Source: Flammeovirga sp. EKP202
GTDB taxonomy: Bacteria; Bacteroidota; Bacteroidia; Cytophagales; Flammeovirgaceae
Assembly: GCF_014534745.1 (NCBI RefSeq)
Contig: NZ_JACVVP010000029.1
Location: 1 to 64,000, forward strand
Direction of reading: 5' to 3'
Length of the DNA: 64,000 nucleotides
In this document: piece by piece, positions 21,322 to 28,881 of the stretch
Layout: each line of letters opens with the position of its first letter
Numbering within the stretch: position 1 is the first letter of the stretch
Notes under the pieces: model-generated
The model's database searches: none
The model's input: only the letters and a program-made list of their open reading frames with translations
What the model was told of the DNA's origin: nothing
Made by a program: the position numbers and the translations under genes

Positions 21322-21669
21322 TTACTCAGCAGGAGCTGCTTCACTAGGAGCACCTTCTTCAGCAGGTAGAGTAGTTGGCGTTGGAGGTAATACCTCTTCT
21401 GCGTTTTCAATACTTGAAGAAGTTGGTGTGTTTGCTGAATTATCTTTAGGAATGAAAATATTCACACCAATAGATAAAACAAACAAAGATACAGCTAAAA
21501 TCCATGTTGCGTTTTCAATCCAAGAAGAAGCTCTTCTTGCGCCCATCATAGAGCTACTTGCAGCGCCCATGTCGCCAGTAAGTCCTCCACCTTTTGAATC
21601 CTGAGCTAAAACTACTAATACAAGAAGTACAGCAATTACTAAGATCAAGATTATGAAAAAGTACATCAT
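21322..21669 (-). CDS. secG: Preprotein translocase subunit SecG
   Basis: 115 residues. Two transmembrane helices (about 3-22 and 53-72) flank the conserved cytosolic loop LAQDSKGGGLTGDMG, the SecG signature. The C-terminal 40 residues are low-complexity Pro/Ala/Glu-rich, as in other Bacteroidota SecG proteins. SecG joins SecYE to help export of unfolded proteins across the inner membrane. It lies downstream of the TPR-like gene, lptE and the sigma-54-type regulator on the same strand, an arrangement typical of the phylum. Confidence 0.93.
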   Translation of the reverse strand: MMYFFIILILVIAVLLVLVVLAQDSKGGGLTGDMGAASSSMMGARRASSWIENATWILAVSLFVLSIGVNIFIPKDNSANTPTSSSIENAEEVLPPTPTTLPAEEGAPSEAAPAE

Positions 21670-21700
21670 TGTATTATAATGTTTATAACTTTATATAACT

Positions 21701-23017
21701 CTAATTCTTTTGTAAGAATTCAATTCGTTCTGCAAATAAAGTAGCTTTATTTGGATTTTTCAAGATTAGATGTTGATAAATTGATATCGCTTCCTCTTTT
21801 TTTCCTTGTTTTTCTAACATTTTAGCAAAACTCTCTGTTTTGGGAGCGAAGTCACTATTTTGATTCGTTTCTGAGAGGTCTATAATATCATCTGCAGCTT
21901 CTTCTTGCTGTGCTATTGGAGGGATAACAGGGTGCTCACTGATAAAGTGATTGATGATCTTTTGTTGAGAAGTCATCGTAGATTCTGGATTGAATTGGTT
22001 GAAATCAATCACATTTGAATCATTCATTTCTTTCACACTATCTTCGTAGCTATTATCCTCAGTGATGTCATCAGGTAGGTTAATATCATAAAGAGGAATA
22101 GAAGTGCCGTTAAACGATAAATCTTGATCTTTTTCTTCTACCGTGTATTTTGAAGCAGTTTTACTGAAGTCTAATAAATCTGCATCAACTTCGCTGTCTT
22201 CTGAAAGCTCACTAATAATTTCCGATTCTTTTTTCTTTTTCGTATCTAAAAAGCCTTGGAATCGATCCATCATCTCATCTGAAGAAATACCAAGAGTGTC
22301 TTCTTCTTCGGCTTCATCTAATTTAGACTCTTCACTGACAGTAGCTTCTTCCTTAATTGTATTATCTTCTTGAATACCGTTAGGTGTAATATCATTTGAT
22401 ATTTCTTCGGTGGTACTTTCCGCCTCACTCTCTTCAGTTATTCCAGCTCTCATTCTGGATAATTCTGCTAATACCTCATCAGCAATTGAAGTAGATGTTG
22501 TCGTCTCTTCAACTTCCGAGCTGGTATTAATTTCCTCGTTAGCAGCTAAGTCACTTAAAATTTGTTCTTCGAGGTCGTCTTCATGTGAAGTGTTAAAGGC
22601 AGTAATCTCTCTTTCTATTGCAGTTAGAGAAGGCTCACTTTCTTCAATAATTTCGTCAGACGTATTTTCATTAATGATTTCTTCTGGCTCAGCAATAGGT
22701 TCATCCAACAACTGTTCAGAAGAGAGCGTATCTAAAAGTTCCGCCTCATCTCTTTCAATTTCAATTCCACTTGTACTAGGTAAATTGATATTGTTATCAA
22801 AATCAGTGTCTAAAAAGGCTTGTAATGATGGTCTATGTGACACATAAGCTGCTGCACTTTTTACCACGGTGTTATTGCCTTTTTCAGCTTTTGCTAACAA
22901 CACTCTCAAAGCTGCAAAATAAGGGTAGGCGTCAATTGCTTTTCTGATCTCTTCTGCATCACTACTGTTTATGGCAGAAGGATTTTGTAACCAATTTTTT
23001 ATTAATATATGATTCAC
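21701..23017 (-). CDS. Acidic protein with C-terminal TPR-like helices
   Basis: 438 residues. The N-terminal 75 residues look helical (AIDAYPYFAALRVLLAKAE). The middle, about 90-330, is very acidic and Ser/Thr-rich with little order. The end (FAKMLEKQGKKEEAISIYQ through NPNKATLFAERIEFL) is a TPR-like helical pair. There is no signal peptide. Genes of this shape sit between lptE and secG in related genomes, but I know no function. Confidence 0.8.
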   Translation of the reverse strand: MNHILIKNWLQNPSAINSSDAEEIRKAIDAYPYFAALRVLLAKAEKGNNTVVKSAAAYVSHRPSLQAFLDTDFDNNINLPSTSGIEIERDEAELLDTLSSEQLLDEPIAEPEEIINENTSDEIIEESEPSLTAIEREITAFNTSHEDDLEEQILSDLAANEEINTSSEVEETTTSTSIADEVLAELSRMRAGITEESEAESTTEEISNDITPNGIQEDNTIKEEATVSEESKLDEAEEEDTLGISSDEMMDRFQGFLDTKKKKESEIISELSEDSEVDADLLDFSKTASKYTVEEKDQDLSFNGTSIPLYDINLPDDITEDNSYEDSVKEMNDSNVIDFNQFNPESTMTSQQKIINHFISEHPVIPPIAQQEEAADDIIDLSETNQNSDFAPKTESFAKMLEKQGKKEEAISIYQHLILKNPNKATLFAERIEFLQKN

Positions 23018-23102
23018 GTTTTAAGAGTAAGCTCGAAGTGGGGGATAAAAAAATAAATGGATATAAAGCAATTTATTGCTTTATATCCAAATATACACTT
23101 TT

Positions 23103-23633
23103 TTACCAATCTGCTAGTGCTTTTTGGAAGGTATCGTAAACAATTTGTTCAAAAATGACATCTACTGCTTCACTTTCTACCTCTTGAACATTTTGTGTAC
23201 CAGGGAAATCAAAGAAGAATGAAAACCCTTGGTCGAAGCTTTTTTCATCGTCAAAGTTGTTGATGAAATTGGTCTTTACTGTAATAGTAAGACGTTGTTG
23301 TTCTGTTTGTTGTTGATCTCCACCACCTGGCGATACAGGAGTTACTCTATAGCCAGTAATAGCTCCACTAAATTCAAGATCACCTTTTAAACCTTGTGGG
23401 GCCATGGTTAAACTTGTATTTCGGAGGATGTACTGTGTGAGCTCATCCGTAAATGTAAAGGCCATCGTTGGAGGTCCATCAGAAGCTTCGTTTGTATATT
23501 GTTCTACTGAAAAAGTTTTGATGGCAGGGTCAATATTCACCCCAGAAAAAGTAAAACGCACACCTGTACAGGCAGATAATGCGAATAGGGGTAAAAAGAT
23601 AAGTACCCTAGAGAATTTGAATATTTTATTCAT
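23103..23633 (-). CDS. lptE: LptE-like lipopolysaccharide assembly lipoprotein
   Basis: 176 residues. A lipoprotein signal (VLIFLPLFALSAC) leads into the short LptE domain (VRFTFSGVNIDPAIKTFSV; then TFTDELTQYILRNTSLTM). LptE plugs the LptD barrel and helps place LPS in the outer leaflet. Its start overlaps the end of the upstream regulator by 8 bases, so the two are probably co-translated. Assignment rests on domain pattern plus the conserved neighbourhood. Confidence 0.82.
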   Translation of the reverse strand: MNKIFKFSRVLIFLPLFALSACTGVRFTFSGVNIDPAIKTFSVEQYTNEASDGPPTMAFTFTDELTQYILRNTSLTMAPQGLKGDLEFSGAITGYRVTPVSPGGGDQQQTEQQRLTITVKTNFINNFDDEKSFDQGFSFFFDFPGTQNVQEVESEAVDVIFEQIVYDTFQKALADW

Positions 23634-24948
23634 CTAATTCGTATTGTTTTATCTTTCGGTATAAAGTACGTTCAGAGATACCTAAGTCTTGTGCAGCGTA
23701 CTTTCGTTTGTTATTGTTTTTTTGTAATGCTTTAATAATCAGCTCTTTTTCTTTCTTTTCGATCGAAAGCGATTCTTCTTCTTCCGCCTTTACTTCAACA
23801 TCTAAATCATAAGTATTACTGTCGTAATCATCATCATCAGAAGTAATAATCAAAGGATCATTCTTTTCCGTTGGAGGCGGAGGATTGTAATTAAAGGTCG
23901 TAGGTGGAGTAGTTGGTCTTACAGTAAGTCCTGTTTCTCTAGTTTGATTGGCAGGTGCACTACCTTCGTCCATTACATTACTAAAAAGCTTTGGATTTTC
24001 AGCTAATACCGTACTCGCATTCGTTTTTCCTTGAGCCAATTGGATGACAATCTTTTTCAGATCGTTCATGTCTTGCCTCATATCAAACAATACTTTATAC
24101 AATAAGTCTCGCTCATTTAAAGATTGGTCCTCATTTTCAAGTACTCTTAGCTGATTATTGGCATTAGGCAAGTAGCGCTGCATTGTTTCTCCAGAAACTA
24201 CACGGTCCAACTCTAATGCAGACATCTGTTCAGCAAGGTTTTTAAGCTGTCGAATATTGCCTGGAAAAGTAAAGCTTAGTAATACTCTTTTGGCTTCAGG
24301 TGTTAACGAAAGGGGTTGAACATGGTATTGTTCAGCGAAATCTGTTGCAAATTTTCTGAATAATAATTCAATATCATTTCCTCTTTCTCTCAGTGGAGGA
24401 ACTGCGATCGGCACTGTATTTAAACGATAATACAGATCTTCACGAAACTTTCCTTTTTGAACGTTCTTTAGAAGATTTACATTGGTTGCTGCCACAACTC
24501 TAACATCTGTTTTTAAGACCTTAGAGGATCCCACACGAATAAACTCCTTGTTCTCTAAAACTCTTAGTAATCTAGCTTGAGTTTCAACTGGCATTTCACC
24601 AATTTCATCTAAAAAAATGGTTCCTCCATCGGTCACTTCAAAGTAACCTTTTCTAGATTCATTCGCTCCTGTAAAAGAACCTTTTTCATGGCCAAAAAGC
24701 TCAGAATCAATAGTTCCTTCGGGAATTGCTCCACAGTTAATTGCAATAAATTTACCGTGTTTTCGAGCACTCAACTGATGAATGATTTTAGAGAAGGACT
24801 CTTTACCAGATCCACTTTCCCCCGTAATCATTACAGTTAAGTCCGTAGCAGCCACTTGAGCAGCTACTTGTATAGCATGGTTCAGACTACTGGCATTACC
24901 AATAATTCCGAATCTTTGTTTTATAGATAATAATTCTCTGTTCTCCAT
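23626..24948 (-). CDS. Sigma-54-interacting AAA+ transcription activator with Fis-type HTH
   Basis: 440 residues and no receiver domain. The AAA+ core starts almost at once: Walker A GESGSGKE (about 43-50), the sigma-54 contact loop GSFTGA (about 92-97), Walker B TIFLDEIGEMP and the arginine-finger region REDLYYRLNTVP. A long acidic, Pro-rich linker follows, then a C-terminal Fis-type HTH (AAQDLGISERTLYRKIKQYEL). Such enhancer-binding proteins open sigma-54 promoters. Lack of a sensor domain means its activity must be controlled by partners or by expression. This is the first gene of the lptE-secG cluster and the last clear host gene before the integrated element. Confidence 0.92.
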   Translation of the reverse strand: MENRELLSIKQRFGIIGNASSLNHAIQVAAQVAATDLTVMITGESGSGKESFSKIIHQLSARKHGKFIAINCGAIPEGTIDSELFGHEKGSFTGANESRKGYFEVTDGGTIFLDEIGEMPVETQARLLRVLENKEFIRVGSSKVLKTDVRVVAATNVNLLKNVQKGKFREDLYYRLNTVPIAVPPLRERGNDIELLFRKFATDFAEQYHVQPLSLTPEAKRVLLSFTFPGNIRQLKNLAEQMSALELDRVVSGETMQRYLPNANNQLRVLENEDQSLNERDLLYKVLFDMRQDMNDLKKIVIQLAQGKTNASTVLAENPKLFSNVMDEGSAPANQTRETGLTVRPTTPPTTFNYNPPPPTEKNDPLIITSDDDDYDSNTYDLDVEVKAEEEESLSIEKKEKELIIKALQKNNNKRKYAAQDLGISERTLYRKIKQYELDE

Positions 24949-25039
24949 AGAATTTTGATATGACTATTTGTCATGATAAAACTACAATTAGTCAATTCCT
25001 TTGATAATCAATCATTTATGTTGATGATTCACGACCGCG

Positions 25040-25057
25040 ATACTAAAATATTAGTAT
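25040..25057. repeat. Small inverted repeat at the host/element junction
   Basis: ATACTAA (25040-25046) and TTAGTAT (25051-25057) form a perfect 7-bp inverted repeat around AATA. It lies in the 129-bp gap between the last host gene and the first element gene. It could be a regulator site for the sigma-54-type gene or part of an attachment site; no matching copy was found at a right-hand boundary. Confidence 0.35.
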
Positions 25058-25077
25058 TCTTGGTTGATTGATCGAAG

Positions 25078-25575
25078 TTATGCAACAGGTTTATAAACCT
25101 TAGCGACAGTAACTCCTAATGAACCATCATTTAGCTTTCCCACGCTCAAATCTCCACCTTCTAAGTTAGTGAGCCGAAAGCCTAAACCATCCATCATAAG
25201 ACGGTTTCTCATCTCAGATTCTTTAAACTTACTTTCCAGTCTCTTTATGTAATCTTCCATAAGATCTACTTTAGAAAGTATTTTATCTAATTTATCTTCT
25301 CTTTTTTCTGGTTTAGGTTCCAAAGGAGTTTCAGAAACTTCTTTAAACATAGGTTCAACACCAGAAAAAAGCCAATTCCAATTGATTAAAGGTCGCCCTT
25401 CTTTACCATCAAAGTCTTTTGTTATTTGCTGAATTAATTTTTGTGGAGGAGTTTCACAGTTCTTGTAATTATTTACTGTGATTTTACTAACCCCCATTCT
25501 ATCAGCAAGTTCCTTTGATTTTCCCCAAGTATCCAAATCATACAATTGTATAATTCTTTCTGAGATTTCGCTCAT
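25078..25575 (-). CDS. Phage repressor-like HTH protein
   Basis: 165 residues. The N-terminal 65 residues form a CI-type helix-turn-helix (SKELADRMGVSKITVNNYK, then INWNWLFSG). A charged linker and a coiled-coil stretch (DKLDKILSKVDLMEDYIKRL) follow, likely for dimerisation. There is no LexA-type protease domain. It is divergent from the early plus-strand operon and a Bacteroidota promoter lies between them, the layout of a lysogeny switch. Confidence 0.8.
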   Translation of the reverse strand: MSEISERIIQLYDLDTWGKSKELADRMGVSKITVNNYKNCETPPQKLIQQITKDFDGKEGRPLINWNWLFSGVEPMFKEVSETPLEPKPEKREDKLDKILSKVDLMEDYIKRLESKFKESEMRNRLMMDGLGFRLTNLEGGDLSVGKLNDGSLGVTVAKVYKPVA

Positions 25576-25583
25576 AATTGTTA

Positions 25584-25653
25584 TAATTTAAATTAAACAT
25601 TATAAAAATATTAAATCAAAGTTTGAATTATTAAATTTAACCTTATATCTTTG
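25584..25653 (+). promoter_or_regulatory. Early promoter with overlapping operator-like palindromes
   Basis: TTTG at 25622-25625 and TATCTTTG at 25646-25653, 20 bases apart, fit the Bacteroidota promoter consensus (TTTG at -33, TAnnTTTG at -7). The -33 element is embedded in a palindrome TCAAA-G-TTTGA (25616-25626). A second palindrome TAATTTAAATTA lies at 25584-25595, close to the repressor start. These are likely sites for the adjacent HTH protein. Confidence 0.6.
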
Positions 25654-25700
25654 AGTTAAAGATTTACTTATACAAAGTTAAAAAAAATCTTTAATAATAA

Positions 25701-25739
25701 AAAAGGCCACATAACGGGCTGCAACCCTCGTGACCTTTT
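25701..25739. terminator. Hairpin in the early leader (attenuator or terminator)
   Basis: AAAAGGCCAC (25701-25710) pairs with GTGACCTTTT (25730-25739) with one mismatch, and an inner GGG/CCC helix lies in the loop. It is about 45 bases downstream of the predicted early transcription start and is followed by T-rich sequence, so it could attenuate early transcription. It could also end a transcript running on the minus strand. Confidence 0.6.
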
Positions 25740-25765
25740 ATCATTTAAATAAAAATGTACAACAA

Positions 25766-26125
25766 ATGAAACATTTTAAAGTTTCAAATGCAATTCTTAT
25801 GATATTATTAACAGTAGTATTATCAAGTTTTGTAGAAATAATGCCTATCAAAAATAATGATAAGGCTGGAAACGCTGTATTAAGCACTTTCTCAATCTGT
25901 AAATTTACTTTTGAAATGATTGCGGAGGTACATCGATTGAAACGGTGTTATGAAATAAAGGAGTTTGTAATTCCTGATTATAACCCCAACGATATATGGT
26001 CGTGGTGGAGAGTTGCAGAAACTCATGAAGTAAACTTTTGTTTGTTGCTTTTACTAAATGATGTGGCAAACGCAAATGACTTAAAAGCTGGTCAGATAAT
26101 ACTTTTACCAACAAACTACAAATGA
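25766..26125 (+). CDS. Small exported protein with LysM-like C-terminus
   Basis: 119 residues from ATG 25766; an upstream in-frame ATG (25730) lies inside the leader hairpin and is unlikely. The N-terminus is a signal peptide or anchor (ILMILLTVVLSSFVEI). The last 45 residues (IWSWWRVAETHEVNF, then DLKAGQIILLP) have the spacing of a LysM peptidoglycan-binding domain, although divergent. As the first early gene it may act in the envelope, for example in superinfection exclusion; that is speculative. It overlaps the next gene by ATGA. Confidence 0.6.
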   Translation: MKHFKVSNAILMILLTVVLSSFVEIMPIKNNDKAGNAVLSTFSICKFTFEMIAEVHRLKRCYEIKEFVIPDYNPNDIWSWWRVAETHEVNFCLLLLLNDVANANDLKAGQIILLPTNYK

Positions 26126-26463
26126 ACAGAACAAGCTATAATTGCTCTTTAGACAACCTTGACTTAAATAAGATCGAAAAAAGTGGAATAGATAAAGATA
26201 ATTCTTTGTCCTCTTCATTTGAGGAAGTGGATCTATTGCCAAATTTTGACCTTGATACTATTGATTATAGAAAAATAAAAGTGGTATCTAATAAAGGTAT
26301 ATTCGATTTAAACTTTGACTCTGAAGGTTACATTTTTCTTCTTCGTGGTAGTAAATCAGGTATTAATGGGTATCATAAATCAGTGAAAGATATTGTTATT
26401 AGAACTTGGGCTTTAATTACTTACTATGAAAAAGAGGGCTGGAAAATAATTGTGGTGGATTAA
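26122..26463 (+). CDS. Hypothetical protein
   Basis: 113 residues, not recognised. The N-terminal half is acidic and polar; the second half (IFDLNFDSEGYIFLL, then WALITYYEKEGWKIIVVD) looks like a small alpha/beta domain. It overlaps the LysM-like gene by four bases and precedes the zinc-ribbon membrane protein by 18 bases, so all three are probably one early transcript. Confidence 0.65.
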   Translation: MNRTSYNCSLDNLDLNKIEKSGIDKDNSLSSSFEEVDLLPNFDLDTIDYRKIKVVSNKGIFDLNFDSEGYIFLLRGSKSGINGYHKSVKDIVIRTWALITYYEKEGWKIIVVD

Positions 26464-26481
26464 AACCTAAATACAATAACT

Positions 26482-27651
26482 ATGAAAGATGTGTTTGATC
26501 AAATTCAAAATCAAAAAGATCATGAAGCCAATTGGCTTAAACAACAAGGTCAACTTAATGAAGCTTTGAGAATACATAATAAGTATTCTAAAGAAGAAAA
26601 AAGTACCCCTCCTCTTTTTATTAAAGGAGTGAGTTTTATAGCTCAAATTATCAGCTTCTTATTAGCTGCTTTTCTACCAATTTCATTTATTATTGATCTT
26701 CATAATAATAGAGGTTTTGTAATTGTACTGTTAGTGGCCAGTATTCTTTTACTCGGGTTGATTGAACTTTCAAAGCGATTTAGCTTAGAAAGATTATTAG
26801 CCAAACATTATAATACTAAAAAGTATTCCACATCTCTTATCTTTTTTATTGTTTTACTTGGGCTGGTTTCTGCTTTTACTTCCACTCTTGGGGGTGCGAA
26901 ATGGGGTGAATATCTCGCAGATCAATCCAATTCTATAAAAATGAATTATAAGGAGGAAAGACAAAAAGTGAATGATGATTTCGAAAATGCAATTTTGAAG
27001 ATAAATCAAGAAACAAAAGAATATATTAACTCCGTTAGCTACAAAGGGAAGATAAATATTTCAAATCTAGCTGTAAGAAAAAAACTTACAAATGTAGAAG
27101 ATAGAAAAGCAGTTTTAGAAAAGGAAAGGGTAAGCAAATTAAATGACTTATCGCAATTGGAGCAGGAAGAATTATCTAATAATTCAGAGAACTTTCAATT
27201 TTGGGAATCCATTGCTATGAGTCTTTCCATTTTATTTGAAGTAACCTTATGGTTATCCTTGTTTTATTGTTATTCAGTTGAATCAAAGTTTGCGGAAAAA
27301 ATAGCTGGTAAAATTAGTTATCAATTAGCTCATCAGAATCAACAAACGAGTAATGCAGGTAACTTTCACGTTCCTCAACAAAGTGCCTATTCCATTAGCG
27401 CGTTTGGACCTCCAAATGTGGAGGAAAAGAAAGAAGAAAGTAGAATAGGTTTTTCAGCTCCCCTACCAGATAAGAACCAGAAAGTTTGCCTCACTTGTGG
27501 AAGAAGTTTCAAGGCAAAGCACCCTTCTCAGAAGTTTTGTTGTAATAAAGGAGATGGTAATTGTAAGGATAAATACAATAATGAACATCGTCCTCATTAT
27601 ACCAACCCAGGACAATCAGAATTAGATTTCAGTAATAGCAAAATTAGTTAG
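26482..27651 (+). CDS. Multi-pass membrane protein with coiled coil and C-terminal zinc ribbon
   Basis: 389 residues. Three hydrophobic segments lie at about 50-70, 75-92 and 115-135 (LIFFIVLLGLVSAFTS). A charged coiled-coil stretch follows (about 155-230), then a fourth membrane segment (about 245-268). The C-terminus is a Cys/His-rich ribbon (VCLTCGRSFKAKHPSQKFCC, ending with C, CK and H ligands). No known family was recognised. Membrane plus nucleic-acid-binding-like ribbon in a phage early region could mean a membrane anchor for replication or a signalling sensor; neither is shown. Confidence 0.7.
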   Translation: MKDVFDQIQNQKDHEANWLKQQGQLNEALRIHNKYSKEEKSTPPLFIKGVSFIAQIISFLLAAFLPISFIIDLHNNRGFVIVLLVASILLLGLIELSKRFSLERLLAKHYNTKKYSTSLIFFIVLLGLVSAFTSTLGGAKWGEYLADQSNSIKMNYKEERQKVNDDFENAILKINQETKEYINSVSYKGKINISNLAVRKKLTNVEDRKAVLEKERVSKLNDLSQLEQEELSNNSENFQFWESIAMSLSILFEVTLWLSLFYCYSVESKFAEKIAGKISYQLAHQNQQTSNAGNFHVPQQSAYSISAFGPPNVEEKKEESRIGFSAPLPDKNQKVCLTCGRSFKAKHPSQKFCCNKGDGNCKDKYNNEHRPHYTNPGQSELDFSNSKIS

Positions 27652-27680
27652 GTAAAGCTTAGCGGTTCACTTTTATGTTG

Positions 27681-27734
27681 TTTACACACTCTTACACAGA
27701 CCTACACAATATGTTTGTTTGTGTAGAGTGTAAA
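27681..27734. repeat. Imperfect inverted repeat rich in ACACA/TGTGT
   Basis: TTTACACACTCTTACACA (27681-27698) is nearly the reverse complement of TGTGTAGAGTGTAAA (27720-27734). It belongs to a wider TACACA-rich region reaching 28064 and framing the 82-residue gene at 27771. It resembles a replication-initiator or repressor site. Confidence 0.5.
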
Positions 27735-27770
27735 ACACAGTAGAAAGTTTGTGTTAAAAATTTAATCATA

Positions 27771-28019
27771 ATGAGTAATTCTATAATAAATGAGCGTCAG
27801 TCTTATATCACAATAAATATGTTCATTGGTAAAGTAAAAGATTTTGAAAGTAGAATAAAATGCAGTTCACCGACAGAGAAAGAACATCACTTTAATAAAT
27901 GTTTTGGTGAATCAGGACAGCACCTCTATAGAACATTCGTGTATTCTAAAAATACTTTGGACTTTCTTAATGGATTGGACAAACAGAATTTAATGCAGTT
28001 TATGTCTTTTGATTGGTAA
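27771..28019 (+). CDS. Hypothetical small protein
   Basis: 82 residues, not recognised. It contains a polar N-terminus and a helical end (LDFLNGLDKQNLMQFMSF). It sits between two TACACA-rich repeat blocks and ahead of the possible replication initiator, so a role in copy or lysogeny control would fit, but nothing in the sequence proves it. Confidence 0.55.
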   Translation: MSNSIINERQSYITINMFIGKVKDFESRIKCSSPTEKEHHFNKCFGESGQHLYRTFVYSKNTLDFLNGLDKQNLMQFMSFDW

Positions 28020-28020
28020 A

Positions 28021-28064
28021 CACACAGTCGATACACGATTACACAGGCAATACACAGTCACACA
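28021..28064. repeat. Iteron-like ACACAG repeats before the putative initiator gene
   Basis: Five ACAC-containing units start at 28022, 28033, 28041, 28052 and 28060 (spacing 11, 8, 11, 8), the best being TTACACAGG and ATACACAGTC. They end 16 bases before the start of the gene at 28080. Arrays of short phased direct repeats next to an initiator are typical of plasmid origins. Confidence 0.5.
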
Positions 28065-28079
28065 TTTAGCAAAAATAAA

Positions 28080-28586
28080 ATGAATAATATAGTTACGGTT
28101 ACAACCGATAACAAAGAAGTACGTACAGCACCTGAAAGAATTCGAAAGGAACGTAAAGATATTTTTATCGAGACAGCCAATAATCTAAGAGATCACCTTA
28201 TTAAATATAACATACAGGTAGAAGTATATAATGACAATAGGGGTGATGCACCCAAAAAGCAATCTGTAAAAGATATGCACTTTATGCGTGCTGATAAGAT
28301 CTTTACAGCATATTTAGGATATAGGTTTGCAAATGATCAGAAAGTAAAGGGTAAATCAAAAATTATTGAAGGAAAGAAATATGTACAATTAGATTTACCA
28401 CCAATGGCGATGTGCAAGTCAATTAGCACAAAAGAGATTAAGACACGAGGTAATTACACAAAAGCAGATTACGAACGGTTACAAAGGCATTATAACCGGT
28501 TAGAAGAAGCTGGGGTGATTGTTATTTCTAAAAATGAGCAAAACTTTTGGGCCATTTTCCTATTGCATTCTATCGTTTCATTGTAA
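28080..28586 (+). CDS. Possible replication initiator or winged-helix DNA-binding protein
   Basis: 168 residues, basic. The N-terminus is charged (ERIRKERKDIFIETANNL). The C-terminal half (YTKADYERLQRHYNRLEEAGV, seen as two short parts, then VIVISKNEQNFWAIF) looks like a winged-helix. Iteron-like repeats sit directly upstream and a Toprim primase follows 295 bp downstream, so replication control or initiation is the best guess. No initiator family signature was recognised. Confidence 0.5.
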   Translation: MNNIVTVTTDNKEVRTAPERIRKERKDIFIETANNLRDHLIKYNIQVEVYNDNRGDAPKKQSVKDMHFMRADKIFTAYLGYRFANDQKVKGKSKIIEGKKYVQLDLPPMAMCKSISTKEIKTRGNYTKADYERLQRHYNRLEEAGVIVISKNEQNFWAIFLLHSIVSL

Positions 28587-28623
28587 CACTCTAAGAGTTA
28601 GGCATCATAAAGAAATATAATTG

Positions 28624-28716
28624 TTTTTTGAGTAGTGAATAGACGTATTCCTCTCAGTGTTGATCAGCTGAGGGAAACTCAAAAACTTGAAAAAAGAAAA
28701 GCCACACAAAAGTGGC
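28624..28716. other. Structured intergenic region with nested stem-loops
   Basis: TTTTTGAGT (28624-28632) pairs with ACTCAAAAA (28677-28685). Inside lies CTCAG (28653-28657) pairing with CTGAG (28668-28672). A second small hairpin GCCAC/GTGGC is at 28701-28716. A palindrome ACTCTAAGAGT is just upstream at 28588-28598 and recurs at 32402-32412. This may be an origin structure, small RNA or terminator for the gene at 28080. Confidence 0.45.
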
Positions 28717-28806
28717 CTGATATCCTACACCCTAAACTTTAATGCATTTGCCTCAAAATACAGACTCATTAATAGTCATAATGGGTAAAGACTGTTAAAA
28801 CTTATA

Positions 28807-28857
28807 ATTCTAAGTACTCATTCTAAGTCTCTTAATTCTAAGTTTTTCATTCTAAGT
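28807..28857. repeat. Four ATTCTAAGT iterons upstream of the primase gene
   Basis: Exact copies of ATTCTAAGT are at 28807-28815, 28820-28828, 28835-28843 and 28849-28857, spaced 13, 15 and 14 bases. They end 25 bases before the primase start. All copies point the same way, like plasmid iterons or a regulator array. Confidence 0.75.
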
Positions 28858-28881
28858 ACATACTAAATAAAGATTTCAAAT

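Noticed and set aside
21275..21604. Plus-strand open frame over secG
   Set aside because: It is antisense to a clear SecG gene and overlaps the terminator; composition is that of a shadow frame.
22143..22847. Plus-strand Ser/Val-rich open frames
   Set aside because: They are the antisense of the acidic Ser/Glu-rich segment of the 21701-23017 gene, whose composition avoids stops on the other strand.
24949..25078. tRNA gene as attachment site
   Set aside because: No cloverleaf or conserved tRNA arms could be found here or near 57100-58460.
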